A stretch of 64,000 nucleotides of DNA from Flavobacterium sp. (GTDB lineage: Bacteria > Bacteroidota > Bacteroidia > Flavobacteriales > Flavobacteriaceae). Numbering within the stretch: position 1 is the stretch's first letter; each line of letters begins with the position of its first letter. A program made the position numbers and the translations under genes. Positions 25,145 through 32,440 of this stretch are shown piece after piece. Below the pieces are notes generated by a model. That model had not been told where the DNA came from. It did not search any database and worked only from the letters and a program-made list of their open reading frames with translations. Location: contig NZ_JASLCE010000043.1 of the NCBI RefSeq assembly GCF_030146175.1, forward strand, positions 42,092 through 106,091. The letters run 5' to 3'.

Positions 25145-26842
25145 TTAAGATTCGCAGCTACTGCAACTCACCAGATTGGTGATAAATTCTTTGGAAACAC
25201 TTTGACTACGTTGGTAATACAAGGTTTTTACACCCAGTTTCCAGGCTTCGATCAACAGGCTGTTTACCTCTTTGATTGGCAATTCCGAAGGAATATTCAG
25301 ATTTAAACTTTGTGCCTGATCCACGAATTTCTGACGGATAGCCGCTTGTTGGATAATCTCCAACTGACTGATTTCTTTAAAGGTTTTAAAAACATCCTTC
25401 TCCTGTTGTGTTAATTCTGTAATATGCTGAACACTACCACCATTTAACATAATACCGCGCCATATTTCTTCGTTATCCAGCCCTTTTTCTTCCAATAGTT
25501 TTTTTAGGTATTTGTTTTTACGCATAAAATTCCCTTTGGAAAGCCCGGCTTTATAATAGTTACTACTAAACGGTTCAATTCCCGGAGAGGTTTGTCCTAA
25601 AATGGCCGAAGACGATGTGGTAGGCGCAATAGCCAGCGTCGTTGTATTACGACGACCGTAACCTTTTAGTAATTCCGGTTCACCGTAAATACGCGCCAGT
25701 TCCTGAGTCGCCTTATCGGCTTTATCACTGATGTGTTTGAAAATTTCGGTGGTTTTCATTTTGGCTTCCATACCTTCAAACGGAATCATGTTTTTTTGCA
25801 GGTACGAATGCCAGCCTAGTACACCAAGTCCTAACGCACGGTGTCTTTTTGCAAATTTATTCGCAGCGGTCAGGTAATAATTTCCTTCCGTTTTTTCGAT
25901 AAATTCCTGTAATACGGCATCCAGGAAAAAGATAGCCAGTTTAACGGCTTCGGTATCTTTCCATTCCTCATACAATTCCAGATTCATCGACGACAAGCAG
26001 CAGATAAACGATTCGTCTTTTGTTGACGGCAACATGATTTCACTGCACAGATTACTAGCATTGATACGCATGTTGAGATCTTTATAGACCTGCGGTTTAT
26101 TTTTATTCACATTATCCGAAAAGAAAATATACGGAAGTCCTTTTTGCTGACGGCTTTCGAGTACTTTGGCCCAAACATGGCGTTTTTCGGTATCGCCGTC
26201 GATCATTTCCTGCATCCAGTAATCCGGTACGCAAATTCCGGTAAACAGATTTTGAATCGGATTACCTATATTTTTGATTTTTAGAAATTCCTCGATATCC
26301 GGATGATCAATATCCAGATAGGCGGCAAAGGCACCACGGCGAACGCCACCTTGCGAAATGGTATCCATAGCTGTATCGAATAGTTTCATAAAACTTACGG
26401 AACCACTACTTTTCCCGTTGTCGGTTACGGCACTACCGCGTTCGCGCAATTCTCCGAAATAACCCGAAGTACCGCCTCCGATTTTCGTCTGCATAATTAC
26501 TTCGCCCAATTTATGGGTAATTCCTTCGATATGATCCGGAACGTGTACGTTAAAACAGGAGATCGGTAAACCTCTTTCGGTTCCCATATTGGCCCAAACC
26601 GGCGAACTGATACTCATCCAGCCGCGTTCGATCATTTCCTGAAAGGATTCTTTTAGCTCCGGGCGAAACAAACGACGTGCAGCAGCACTACAAATCCGAT
26701 CGATGGCGCCTTCTACGGTTTCTCCTTTTAAAAGGTAACCCCGGTTTAAGATTTGCTCACTTTCTGAATTTTTCCACCATAATTTTGGTAATGGCGCATT
26801 GTCGGTTGCGATTTCGCTATTGGTTTGTGGGATATCTTGCAT
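25145..26842 (-). CDS. nrdA: Class I ribonucleoside-diphosphate reductase, alpha (catalytic) subunit
   Basis: A 565-residue large subunit. Key residues are visible: the redox Cys in GLPISCFNVH (C96), the N-x-C-x-E triad in INASNLCSEIMLP near residue 265, the partner Cys in SFICCLSSMNL near 282, the radical-transfer tyrosines in VKTLYYQRSQ, and a C-terminal CSSCES for reduction by thioredoxin. It reduces NDPs to dNDPs. At 565 residues it is much shorter than E. coli NrdA and starts directly with the catalytic barrel lead-in; the N-terminal ATP-cone is absent. It follows nrdB by 15 bp, so the order is nrdB-nrdA. Confidence 0.93.
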   Translation of the reverse strand: MQDIPQTNSEIATDNAPLPKLWWKNSESEQILNRGYLLKGETVEGAIDRICSAAARRLFRPELKESFQEMIERGWMSISSPVWANMGTERGLPISCFNVHVPDHIEGITHKLGEVIMQTKIGGGTSGYFGELRERGSAVTDNGKSSGSVSFMKLFDTAMDTISQGGVRRGAFAAYLDIDHPDIEEFLKIKNIGNPIQNLFTGICVPDYWMQEMIDGDTEKRHVWAKVLESRQQKGLPYIFFSDNVNKNKPQVYKDLNMRINASNLCSEIMLPSTKDESFICCLSSMNLELYEEWKDTEAVKLAIFFLDAVLQEFIEKTEGNYYLTAANKFAKRHRALGLGVLGWHSYLQKNMIPFEGMEAKMKTTEIFKHISDKADKATQELARIYGEPELLKGYGRRNTTTLAIAPTTSSSAILGQTSPGIEPFSSNYYKAGLSKGNFMRKNKYLKKLLEEKGLDNEEIWRGIMLNGGSVQHITELTQQEKDVFKTFKEISQLEIIQQAAIRQKFVDQAQSLNLNIPSELPIKEVNSLLIEAWKLGVKTLYYQRSQSVSKEFITNLVSCSSCES

Positions 26843-26857
26843 GTTTAAAAACTCAAA

Positions 26858-27832
26858 TTAAAATAAATCGTTAGCGGTAATACTTTTGTCATGTTTGGTA
26901 TAGTCAACCGGACGTTTAGCGAAGAAATCATCCAGACTATTCGCAAATACCTCTTCTTCAAACCATGCCATAGCCTGATAGTCTTCCGGAGATACATAGA
27001 ATACTTTCTCAATACCAATCTGACTAAGACTTTCATCGATACGGAACTTCATAAAATTCACCAAATCGTGTTTTTTAATGATTTCAATTTCACCTTCTTC
27101 AAAGATCCAGTCCAGGATATCCGATTCAACACTGATGGAATCTTTAACGCTTTCGCGAATCAGGTCGATGGTTTCCGCATCAAAATATTCCGGGTGTTCT
27201 TCGCGAATTTTGTTTACGATATAAATACCCGCATTAGCATGCACCTGTTCGTCTACCGAAGTCCAGGCAATAATATTGCTTACATTCTTCATATATCCTT
27301 TAAAACGGGTAAAGGCAAGGATAATCGCAAACTGACTAAATAATGATACATTTTCGATCAGAATACTAAACAAAATCAGCGCAACTACATATTTTTTATT
27401 GTCTTCCGAACGAGTATCCTGTAATACTTTTGACAAATAGTTTACCCGTTGCATGATTACCGGAATGTCCAGTAATTTTTCGAATTCGTCGTTATAACCC
27501 AATACTTCCAATAAACGGGAATAGGCTTCCGAATGGCGGAACTCACATTCGGCAAAGGTGCTACCCAATCCGTTGAATTCCGGTTTTGGAAAATGCTCAT
27601 AAATATTGCCCCAAAAACTTTTTACGGCCACTTCAATTTGTGCAATAGCTAATAAACTATGTTTGATTGCCGTTTTTTCGGCCGAACTTAAATGGGAATG
27701 AAAATCCTGTGTATCGGCTGTAAAATCAACCTCACTGTGTACCCAGTACGATTTGTTGATAGCTTCAGTAAATTGCAGTACCTCCGGGTACTCAAACGGT
27801 TTATAGTTGATTCGTTTATCGAAAATTGACAT
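26858..27832 (-). CDS. nrdB: Class I ribonucleoside-diphosphate reductase, beta (radical-generating) subunit
   Basis: A 324-residue di-iron protein. Iron ligands and the radical Tyr are visible in AECEFRHSEAYSRLLEVLGY (E97, H100, Y104), with an earlier Glu in IAQIEVAVKSFW (E67) and late ligands in SVDEQVHANAG. The C-terminus, DYTKHDKSITANDLF, is an acidic/hydrophobic tail for docking to NrdA. No N-terminal ATP-cone is present, unlike some flavobacterial NrdB proteins that carry one. First gene of the nrdBA operon, with a strong promoter (27918-27949) and an ~80-nt leader. Confidence 0.93.
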   Translation of the reverse strand: MSIFDKRINYKPFEYPEVLQFTEAINKSYWVHSEVDFTADTQDFHSHLSSAEKTAIKHSLLAIAQIEVAVKSFWGNIYEHFPKPEFNGLGSTFAECEFRHSEAYSRLLEVLGYNDEFEKLLDIPVIMQRVNYLSKVLQDTRSEDNKKYVVALILFSILIENVSLFSQFAIILAFTRFKGYMKNVSNIIAWTSVDEQVHANAGIYIVNKIREEHPEYFDAETIDLIRESVKDSISVESDILDWIFEEGEIEIIKKHDLVNFMKFRIDESLSQIGIEKVFYVSPEDYQAMAWFEEEVFANSLDDFFAKRPVDYTKHDKSITANDLF

Positions 27833-27917
27833 ATATATAGAATTTAAAATTGAACCTGATTTGGGGAGGTAGCGTCGGGCTTTTTTCCGATCGGAAATAA
27901 GCTTGTCCGGTATTTTT

Positions 27918-27949
27918 CAAAGGTACGACAAGCCTGATTTTTGGTCAAA
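27918..27949 (-). promoter_or_regulatory. nrdBA promoter
   Basis: On the minus strand TTTG (27949-27946), a 20-bp spacer and TACCTTTG (27925-27918) form a complete Bacteroidota sigma-A promoter, with transcription expected near 27911. A 7-bp inverted repeat, GCTTGTC/GACAAGC (27901-27907 and 27927-27933), flanks the -7 box and could be an operator. Confidence 0.7.
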
Positions 27950-27975
27950 AGATTTGAGAAAGAAATCCGGATGTT

Positions 27976-28134
27976 TTATCAACAGCCCCTTTCGAACCTG
28001 TAAAAAAGAGTTATCAACAGCAGGCAATTTTACGGAAAGTAGTAGGATTGTGGCGACTTGCCCGGTATCCAAAAAAAGTTATAAACAGCTTTTCTTCCGA
28101 TCTGTTTTTGCTTTTTAAAACGACTTATCAACAG
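27976..28134. promoter_or_regulatory. Cluster of DnaA-box-like repeats upstream of nrdBA
   Basis: TTATCAACAG occurs three times in the same orientation (27976-27985, 28011-28020, 28125-28134), with a near copy TTATAAACAG at 28079-28088. These differ from the DnaA box TTATCCACA at one position. They lie upstream of the nrdB promoter within the 529-bp gap 27833-28361, which holds no gene. Confidence 0.5.
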
Positions 28135-28268
28135 TTTGTATCCGGTACGATTTTGTGCCCGTATAAAATCGCAGTCGAATAAGGTAATTTTATCTAAAAT
28201 GATTTTAAATAAGCTGTTTGTAGCCGTATTCTGATTATTTCTTTTGAATCAAATAGTTGTGAAAATAA

Positions 28269-28308
28269 ACGCAATTAAGTTGCGTTTACTGAAATAATTG
28301 TATTTTTG
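28269..28308 (+). promoter_or_regulatory. Promoter with overlapping operator for the thioredoxin-reductase-like gene
   Basis: An inverted repeat ACGCAA-TTAAG-TTGCGT (28269-28285) covers the -33 TTG (28280-28282). An 18-bp spacer leads to the -7 box TATTTTTG at 28301-28308. The placement suggests repression or redox control; the regulator is not in the window. Confidence 0.6.
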
Positions 28309-28361
28309 TACCCGAATGGACATTTCTTGTCCTGATATTTCTATATAAAACATAAAAAGCT

Positions 28362-29273
28362 ATGACAAAAACGACTTATGATGTTATTATTGTAGGAGGA
28401 AGTTACTCCGGTTTATCCGCAGCGATGAGTCTGGGACGGGCTTTGCGACAGGTGTTGGTTCTTGACGATGGAAAACCCTGTAACCGGCAAACACCGCATT
28501 CCCATAATTTCCTGACACAGGACGGAGAAACGCCACAACAGATTGCCGCAATTGCTAGGGAACAGGTAGCCCGTTACGAGACGATCCGTTTTTATAAGGG
28601 TAGCGCAACAGCGGCTCAAAGAACAAACGGGAATTTTGAAATCAAAACGGATGACGGTAGCGTTTTTACCGCCAGACGACTGTTATTCGCGACCGGTTTA
28701 AAAGATAATTTTCCGGATATTGATGGCTTCGCAGCTTGTTGGGGTATTTCGGTATTACATTGTCCGTATTGTCATGGATATGAAGTAAAACAACAACCGA
28801 CCGGAATTATAGCCAATGGAGATATAGCCTTTCATTATGCACAACTTATCTTTAACTGGACCAAAAAGCTGACGATTTATACCAATGGAAAATCGACACT
28901 TTCGGCGGCGCAGGTACAAATAATAAAAAGCAATTCAATTGCAATTATAGAAAAAGAGATTGCTTCCCTCGAACACGAGCAGGGAAAATTAAAGAGGATC
29001 GTGTTTAAAGATCAGACAAGTATACCGCTTCAGGTGATTTATTCCCGTCCGGAGTTTACACAAAATTGTCCGATACCGGAAGCATTGGGTTGCGAAATAA
29101 ATGAAATGGGACTGCTAAAAATCGATCCGACTTTTAAAACTACGGTCGAAGGTGTATCTGCATCGGGCGATTGTTCCAGCATGCGAACCGTGTCAGTTGC
29201 CGTCGCCACTGGGACTCAGGCCGGTGCTTTTATCAATAATGAGCTGTCGGCAGAAGATTTTGTTAAAATATAA
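28362..29273 (+). CDS. Thioredoxin reductase-like NAD(P)/FAD-dependent oxidoreductase
   Basis: A 303-residue flavoprotein. The FAD-binding GxGxxG-like motif is DVIIVGGSYSGLSAAMSLGRA (residues 7-27), the redox-active pair is in LHCPYCHGYEV (CPYC near 135-138), and the FAD-closing motif is VSASGDCSS near 270. The length fits the low-molecular-weight thioredoxin reductase family, but the NADPH motif (TGIIANGDIAFHYAQ) is degenerate. The enzyme may therefore reduce another partner, as the related thiol oxidases of holomycin and gliotoxin type do. It is monocistronic with a palindrome over its promoter. Confidence 0.8.
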   Translation: MTKTTYDVIIVGGSYSGLSAAMSLGRALRQVLVLDDGKPCNRQTPHSHNFLTQDGETPQQIAAIAREQVARYETIRFYKGSATAAQRTNGNFEIKTDDGSVFTARRLLFATGLKDNFPDIDGFAACWGISVLHCPYCHGYEVKQQPTGIIANGDIAFHYAQLIFNWTKKLTIYTNGKSTLSAAQVQIIKSNSIAIIEKEIASLEHEQGKLKRIVFKDQTSIPLQVIYSRPEFTQNCPIPEALGCEINEMGLLKIDPTFKTTVEGVSASGDCSSMRTVSVAVATGTQAGAFINNELSAEDFVKI

Positions 29274-29361
29274 GTCGCTGATTATTAATTGGTAGTGTTT
29301 TTGGAAGGCAGTAAAAGTAAAATTAACCCTTCCGGAAGCTTTTTTCCTAACCTTAAAATGC

Positions 29362-29369
29362 TATTTTTG
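29362..29369 (+). promoter_or_regulatory. -7 box for the Hc1-like gene
   Basis: TATTTTTG matches TAnnTTTG and lies 27 bp before the ATG at 29397. Confidence 0.6.
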
Positions 29370-29396
29370 TTTTTTAATTTTTAACAAATATATATT

Positions 29397-29573
29397 ATGA
29401 AAGACTTATTAACGAAGATCAACGCCGAAATTGATGCATTCAAAGCCGAGTCAGAATTACAAGTTGAAAAAGGAAATAAAGCTGCAGGAACAAGAGCTCG
29501 TAAATCTGCTTTAGAATTAAGCAAATTATTAAAAGAGTTCAGAAAAGTATCTGTAGAAGAATCTAAAAAATAA
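29397..29573 (+). CDS. Histone H1-like (Hc1-type) small DNA-binding protein
   Basis: A 58-residue, Lys-rich, helical protein: MKDLLTKINAEIDAFKAES, then EKGNKAAGTRARKSALELSK and a tail ending KKVS-like and ESKK. The KAAGTRARKSAL phrase is the hallmark of short Hc1-superfamily histone-like proteins common in Flavobacteriia. It probably binds DNA non-specifically and helps organise the nucleoid. The frame is open from ATG to TAA, has a -7 box upstream and a terminator downstream, and uses the frequent codons expected of a highly expressed gene. Confidence 0.88.
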   Translation: MKDLLTKINAEIDAFKAESELQVEKGNKAAGTRARKSALELSKLLKEFRKVSVEESKK

Positions 29574-29628
29574 GACGCTATAGCACAGGTATTTCGTTTG
29601 TAGATACGCTGAACTATAACAACATCGA

Positions 29629-29660
29629 ATGCCACTGGACTACCGGTGGCATTTTGTTTT
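29629..29660 (+). terminator. Terminator after the Hc1-like gene
   Basis: ATGCCAC and GTGGCAT pair around a ten-base loop, followed by TTTGTTTTT. It lies about 55 bp after the stop codon. Confidence 0.7.
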
Positions 29661-29679
29661 TGGAGCTATTGGTTTTCTG

Positions 29680-29687
29680 TATCTTTG
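29680..29687 (+). promoter_or_regulatory. -7 box for the nucleosidase gene
   Basis: TATCTTTG matches TAnnTTTG. It lies 59 bp before the TTG start at 29747, with a TTG about 18 bp upstream as possible -33. Confidence 0.55.
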
Positions 29688-29746
29688 CCGGACTAAAACA
29701 GGAATACGATATTGCTATTTATTTTTTATCTTAAATTTTAAAAACC

Positions 29747-30358
29747 TTGGATACCCAATCAAAAACGATAACGCAATTAGTAAAGGGCAATCCGCTTTAT
29801 GTATTTGCCTTAAATTCGGAAGCCGGAGAATTGTTCCAAAACGAAAAAACACTGTTTGTCGGTATCGGAAAAGTCAACGCAGCCTATCATTTGACCCGTG
29901 AAATTCAGCTAAACCGACCAGAGTTGATCATAAATCTTGGATCGGCCGGGAGTAACACTTTTACAAAGGGAACCGTAGTAAACTGTACCCGTTTTATACA
30001 ACGCGATATGGACGTGAGAGGATTGGGATTTGATTTGTATAAAACGCCACTTTCGAACGAGGAAATCGTGTTGGAATACGGAGTAACAATTCCGGGGTTA
30101 CCGGACGGAATTTGCGGTACCGGAGACAATTTTGAAACCAATCATGATACGACCGATTATACCGTTGTGGACATGGAGGCCTATGCGATGGCACTGATCG
30201 CAAAACAGGAACAAATTCCGTTTTTATGTTTGAAATATATTTCGGACGGAGCCGATGGTTCCGCAGCCGAAGACTGGACGATACAGGTACATAATGCAGC
30301 AATAGCATTTAAAAAAGTACTCGATTCGATTGTCATTGCTTCTCAGTCAACCGTGTAA
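29747..30358 (+). CDS. Nucleoside phosphorylase-fold nucleosidase (MTA/SAH nucleosidase-like)
   Basis: A 203-residue protein with a TTG start; no in-frame ATG or GTG fits the N-terminus better. Family landmarks are VGIGKVNAAYHLTREI near 41-56, INLGSAGSN near 67, the ligand strand ICGTGDNFE near 128, VVDMEAYAMALIAKQEQIPFLCLKYISDGAD near 147-177, which holds the MExxA and SDxAD motifs, and a C-terminal helix. These resemble 5'-methylthioadenosine/S-adenosylhomocysteine nucleosidase, which cleaves adenine from the ribosyl moiety. The catalytic Asp (SDGAD) and Glu (DMEA) are kept. It is shorter than E. coli Mtn (~230 aa), so the exact substrate is open. Confidence 0.8.
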   Translation: MDTQSKTITQLVKGNPLYVFALNSEAGELFQNEKTLFVGIGKVNAAYHLTREIQLNRPELIINLGSAGSNTFTKGTVVNCTRFIQRDMDVRGLGFDLYKTPLSNEEIVLEYGVTIPGLPDGICGTGDNFETNHDTTDYTVVDMEAYAMALIAKQEQIPFLCLKYISDGADGSAAEDWTIQVHNAAIAFKKVLDSIVIASQSTV

Positions 30359-30424
30359 GGTAGCGTCTGAAATGGAGTAGCCTTTTTTGTAAGAATGGTC
30401 TATAGGGATAGTCCGTTTTTTGGA

Positions 30425-30432
30425 TAATTTTG
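30425..30432 (+). promoter_or_regulatory. -7 box for the RimJ/RimL-like acetyltransferase gene
   Basis: TAATTTTG matches TAnnTTTG, 19 bp before the ATG at 30452. Confidence 0.55.
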
Positions 30433-30451
30433 AAATATCAAAAAAAAAACC

Positions 30452-30994
30452 ATGTTATTTTCCATTCAAACACCGTTAGAAAACGATAAAGTCCAATTAT
30501 ATCCCTTACAGGAATCCGATTTCGAATCCCTTTTTGCCTTGGCTTCCGATCCTAAAGTTTGGGAACAACATCCCAATAAAGATCGATGGAAAGAACCCGT
30601 TTTTCGTGTTTTTTTCGACGGAGCGATGCAAAGCAAAGGGGCCTATAAAATTGTAGACAAAGCGACTGGAGAAGTCGCCGGCTGTACCCGATTTTACGAT
30701 TATAATGAAAAAGAAAACACGATTCTGATTGGTTATACTTTTTATGCGGTACAATTTTGGGGAACCGGAATCAACCCGTCTGTAAAAAGACTCATGATGG
30801 ATTATGCTTTTCAATATGTCGCTGCCATTGACTTTCATATCGGCGCGACCAACTACCGTTCGCAGATTGCCATATCACGACTTGGAGTCACCAAAATTGC
30901 CGAAGAAAATATAGCTTATCATGGCGAAACGCCCAAACTGAATTTTATCTATCGAATCCGAAAACAGGATTGGGAAACCATCGAAAAAAAATAA
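30452..30994 (+). CDS. GNAT acetyltransferase, RimJ/RimL type
   Basis: A 180-residue acetyltransferase. The N-terminal FSIQTPLENDKVQLYPLQESDFESLFALASDPKVWEQHP is the typical lead of RimJ/RimL-like enzymes (L-x-P-L-x-x-x-D). It continues with EVAGCTRFYDYNEKENTILIGYTFYAVQFWGTGINPSVKRLMMDYAF, where the acetyl-CoA loop is GTGINPSVK, and ends with IDFHIGATNYRSQIAISRLGVTKIAEE. It probably acetylates an alpha-amino group of a protein, amino acid or small molecule. It is monocistronic between its own -7 box and a terminator. Confidence 0.85.
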   Translation: MLFSIQTPLENDKVQLYPLQESDFESLFALASDPKVWEQHPNKDRWKEPVFRVFFDGAMQSKGAYKIVDKATGEVAGCTRFYDYNEKENTILIGYTFYAVQFWGTGINPSVKRLMMDYAFQYVAAIDFHIGATNYRSQIAISRLGVTKIAEENIAYHGETPKLNFIYRIRKQDWETIEKK

Positions 30995-31006
30995 TCAACC
31001 GATAAT

Positions 31007-31040
31007 AAAATGACGACCCGAAAAGAGTCGTCATTTTTTT
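31007..31040 (+). terminator. Terminator after the RimJ/RimL-like gene
   Basis: AAAATGACGAC and GTCGTCATTTT pair around a 9-nt loop, followed by further T residues; 12 bp after the stop. Confidence 0.9.
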
Positions 31041-31196
31041 TAGAAAGAGGTTTGGATCACGTTTTAAACGATAAGCGAAATAGTGATAACCGGAAAGTAT
31101 TATTTGACTTGGAGTTGGTAGATTTAACGCTTATATAACTTTTTTTAAATCGCATTTGCTTAAATTTATAAGGTTAACCTTTAAAAAACAGTAAGT

Positions 31197-32222
31197 ATGA
31201 AAGCAGTACGATATTTTGGACATAAAGATGTCAGAGTAGTAACCGATATGGAAAAACCGGTTCCGTCGGGGGATGAAGTACTATTAAAAATTGGAGGAGC
31301 CGGTGTTTGTCATTCCGATTTACATATTATTGATGAAGGAATTGTTTCGGGAGTTACGTTTACATTAGGACACGAAAATGCCGGTTGGGTAGAAGAAGTG
31401 GGACAGGATGTAAAGGGTTTTAAAAAAGGTGATGCCGTATTGGTTTACGGTCCGTGGGGATGCGGACATTGTAAACCGTGTCAGCATTCACAGGAAAATT
31501 ATTGTGATCATCAGTCAGAACAAGCTTTTGGAGGTGGATTAGGACTTAACGGTGGTATGGCCGACTATATGTTGGTGCCGTCTTCCCGTTTATTGGTTCC
31601 CATTCATGACCTCGATCCGGTAATCGCAGCACCTTTAACCGATGCGGCTTTAACGCCTTATTCGGCCATCAAGCGATCGTTACACAAATTAATGCCGGAT
31701 GAATATGTCGTAGTGATCGGAGTAGGAGGATTGGGCCACGTGGCTTTACAAATACTAACGGAAATGAGCGGCGCTACGATTATAGCCTGTGATATTACTC
31801 CGGAACGATTGGAATTTGCTAAAAAATTGGGTGCTACCCATGCCATCAATTCAATGGATAAAGATGCGGCAGCGCAAATCCAGAACATTACCGGTATCCG
31901 AAAAGCCAAAGTTGTAATCGATTTTGTTGGCGCATCGTCTACAATTGACCTTGGCACGAAGGTAGTTGGTCTGGATGGCGATCTGACTATTGTTGGTTTG
32001 GGCGGTGGAAAATATGAATACAATATGAATGGCTTACCCTTTGGTGTCAGTATGACCAATCCGTATTGGGGTTCGCGTACTGAACTTATGGAAGTAATCG
32101 GGTTGGCCCGACAAAAGAAAATCCATATTGAAGTCGAAAAATACAAGCTAGATCAGGCGGTGGAAGTGTATGACAAATTGCGAAACGGACAGATAAAAGG
32201 ACGTGCCGTTTTAATCCCGTAA
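31197..32222 (+). CDS. Zinc-dependent NAD(P)-alcohol dehydrogenase (MDR family)
   Basis: A 341-residue medium-chain dehydrogenase. Catalytic zinc ligands are GVCHSDLH (C38), LGHENAGWVEEVG (H61/E62) and a later Asp; structural zinc ligands are the four Cys in GCGHCKPCQHSQENYC (near 90-106). The Rossmann loop is VVIGVGGLGHVALQ near 172-185 with IACDITPERLEFAKKLGATHAIN after it, where the Asp indicates NAD preference. It interconverts alcohols and aldehydes/ketones. The 31041-31196 gap upstream contains no clear -7 box. It is monocistronic and ends in a strong hairpin. Confidence 0.9.
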   Translation: MKAVRYFGHKDVRVVTDMEKPVPSGDEVLLKIGGAGVCHSDLHIIDEGIVSGVTFTLGHENAGWVEEVGQDVKGFKKGDAVLVYGPWGCGHCKPCQHSQENYCDHQSEQAFGGGLGLNGGMADYMLVPSSRLLVPIHDLDPVIAAPLTDAALTPYSAIKRSLHKLMPDEYVVVIGVGGLGHVALQILTEMSGATIIACDITPERLEFAKKLGATHAINSMDKDAAAQIQNITGIRKAKVVIDFVGASSTIDLGTKVVGLDGDLTIVGLGGGKYEYNMNGLPFGVSMTNPYWGSRTELMEVIGLARQKKIHIEVEKYKLDQAVEVYDKLRNGQIKGRAVLIP

Positions 32223-32237
32223 ACCATCATAAATTAT

Positions 32238-32277
32238 AAAAAAGCGACTGCTGGAATTTTCCAGCAGTCGCTTTTTT
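32238..32277 (+). terminator. Strong terminator after the alcohol dehydrogenase gene
   Basis: A perfect 19-bp inverted repeat (AAAAAAGCGACTGCTGGAA and complement) with a 2-nt loop, 15 bp after the stop; T-rich on both strands. Confidence 0.95.
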
Positions 32278-32320
32278 ATTGTGATACGGGAAAATAAATC
32301 GGGAATTGCGATAAAAATTT

Positions 32321-32328
32321 TATCTTTG
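32321..32328 (+). promoter_or_regulatory. -7 box of the ABC-F gene
   Basis: TATCTTTG matches TAnnTTTG and lies 110 bp before the ABC-F ATG, predicting a ~105-nt leader. No good -33 box was found. Confidence 0.6.
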
Positions 32329-32351
32329 TCGTACAAAAATGTAATCTACAT

Positions 32352-32381
32352 GTGAAAATAATTTCTTTCAGGCATTACTAA
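32352..32381 (+). CDS. Putative 9-residue leader peptide upstream of the ABC-F gene
   Basis: GTG AAA ATA ATT TCT TTC AGG CAT TAC TAA encodes MKIISFRHY. The codons for I-I-S-F (32358-32369) are exactly the left arm of a 12-bp helix that can cover the ABC-F start codon, so a ribosome stalled here would free that start. The same region also holds two start-stop pairs, ATGTAA at 32339 and ATGTGA at 32350. The GTG start and translation are inferred. Confidence 0.5.
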   Translation: MKIISFRHY

Positions 32382-32440
32382 AACCGGGGACTACAAAGTG
32401 CTCCCGGGTGTTTTGTTTCACCTCTAAAGAAAGAAATTAT
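32358..32440 (+). promoter_or_regulatory. Attenuator-like leader RNA of the ABC-F gene
   Basis: ATAATTTCTTTC (32358-32369) is exactly complementary to GAAAGAAATTAT (32429-32440), whose last two bases are the AT of the ABC-F ATG. Inside lies a second hairpin, ACCGGG/CCCGGGT (about 32382-32408), followed by GTTTTGTTTC, which could also act as a weak terminator. This geometry matches translational or transcriptional attenuation of ribosome-protection genes. Confidence 0.65.

Noticed and set aside
27833..28361. Chromosomal replication origin
   Set aside because: DnaA-box-like sites are present, but they are variants, all in one orientation and placed like promoter elements of nrdB; no origin-associated gene is adjacent and skew could not be computed. 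Kept only as an alternative.
31658..32146. Minus-strand open frame of 162 codons inside the alcohol dehydrogenase gene
   Set aside because: Antisense shadow of a clear MDR dehydrogenase; composition follows the codon structure of the sense gene.
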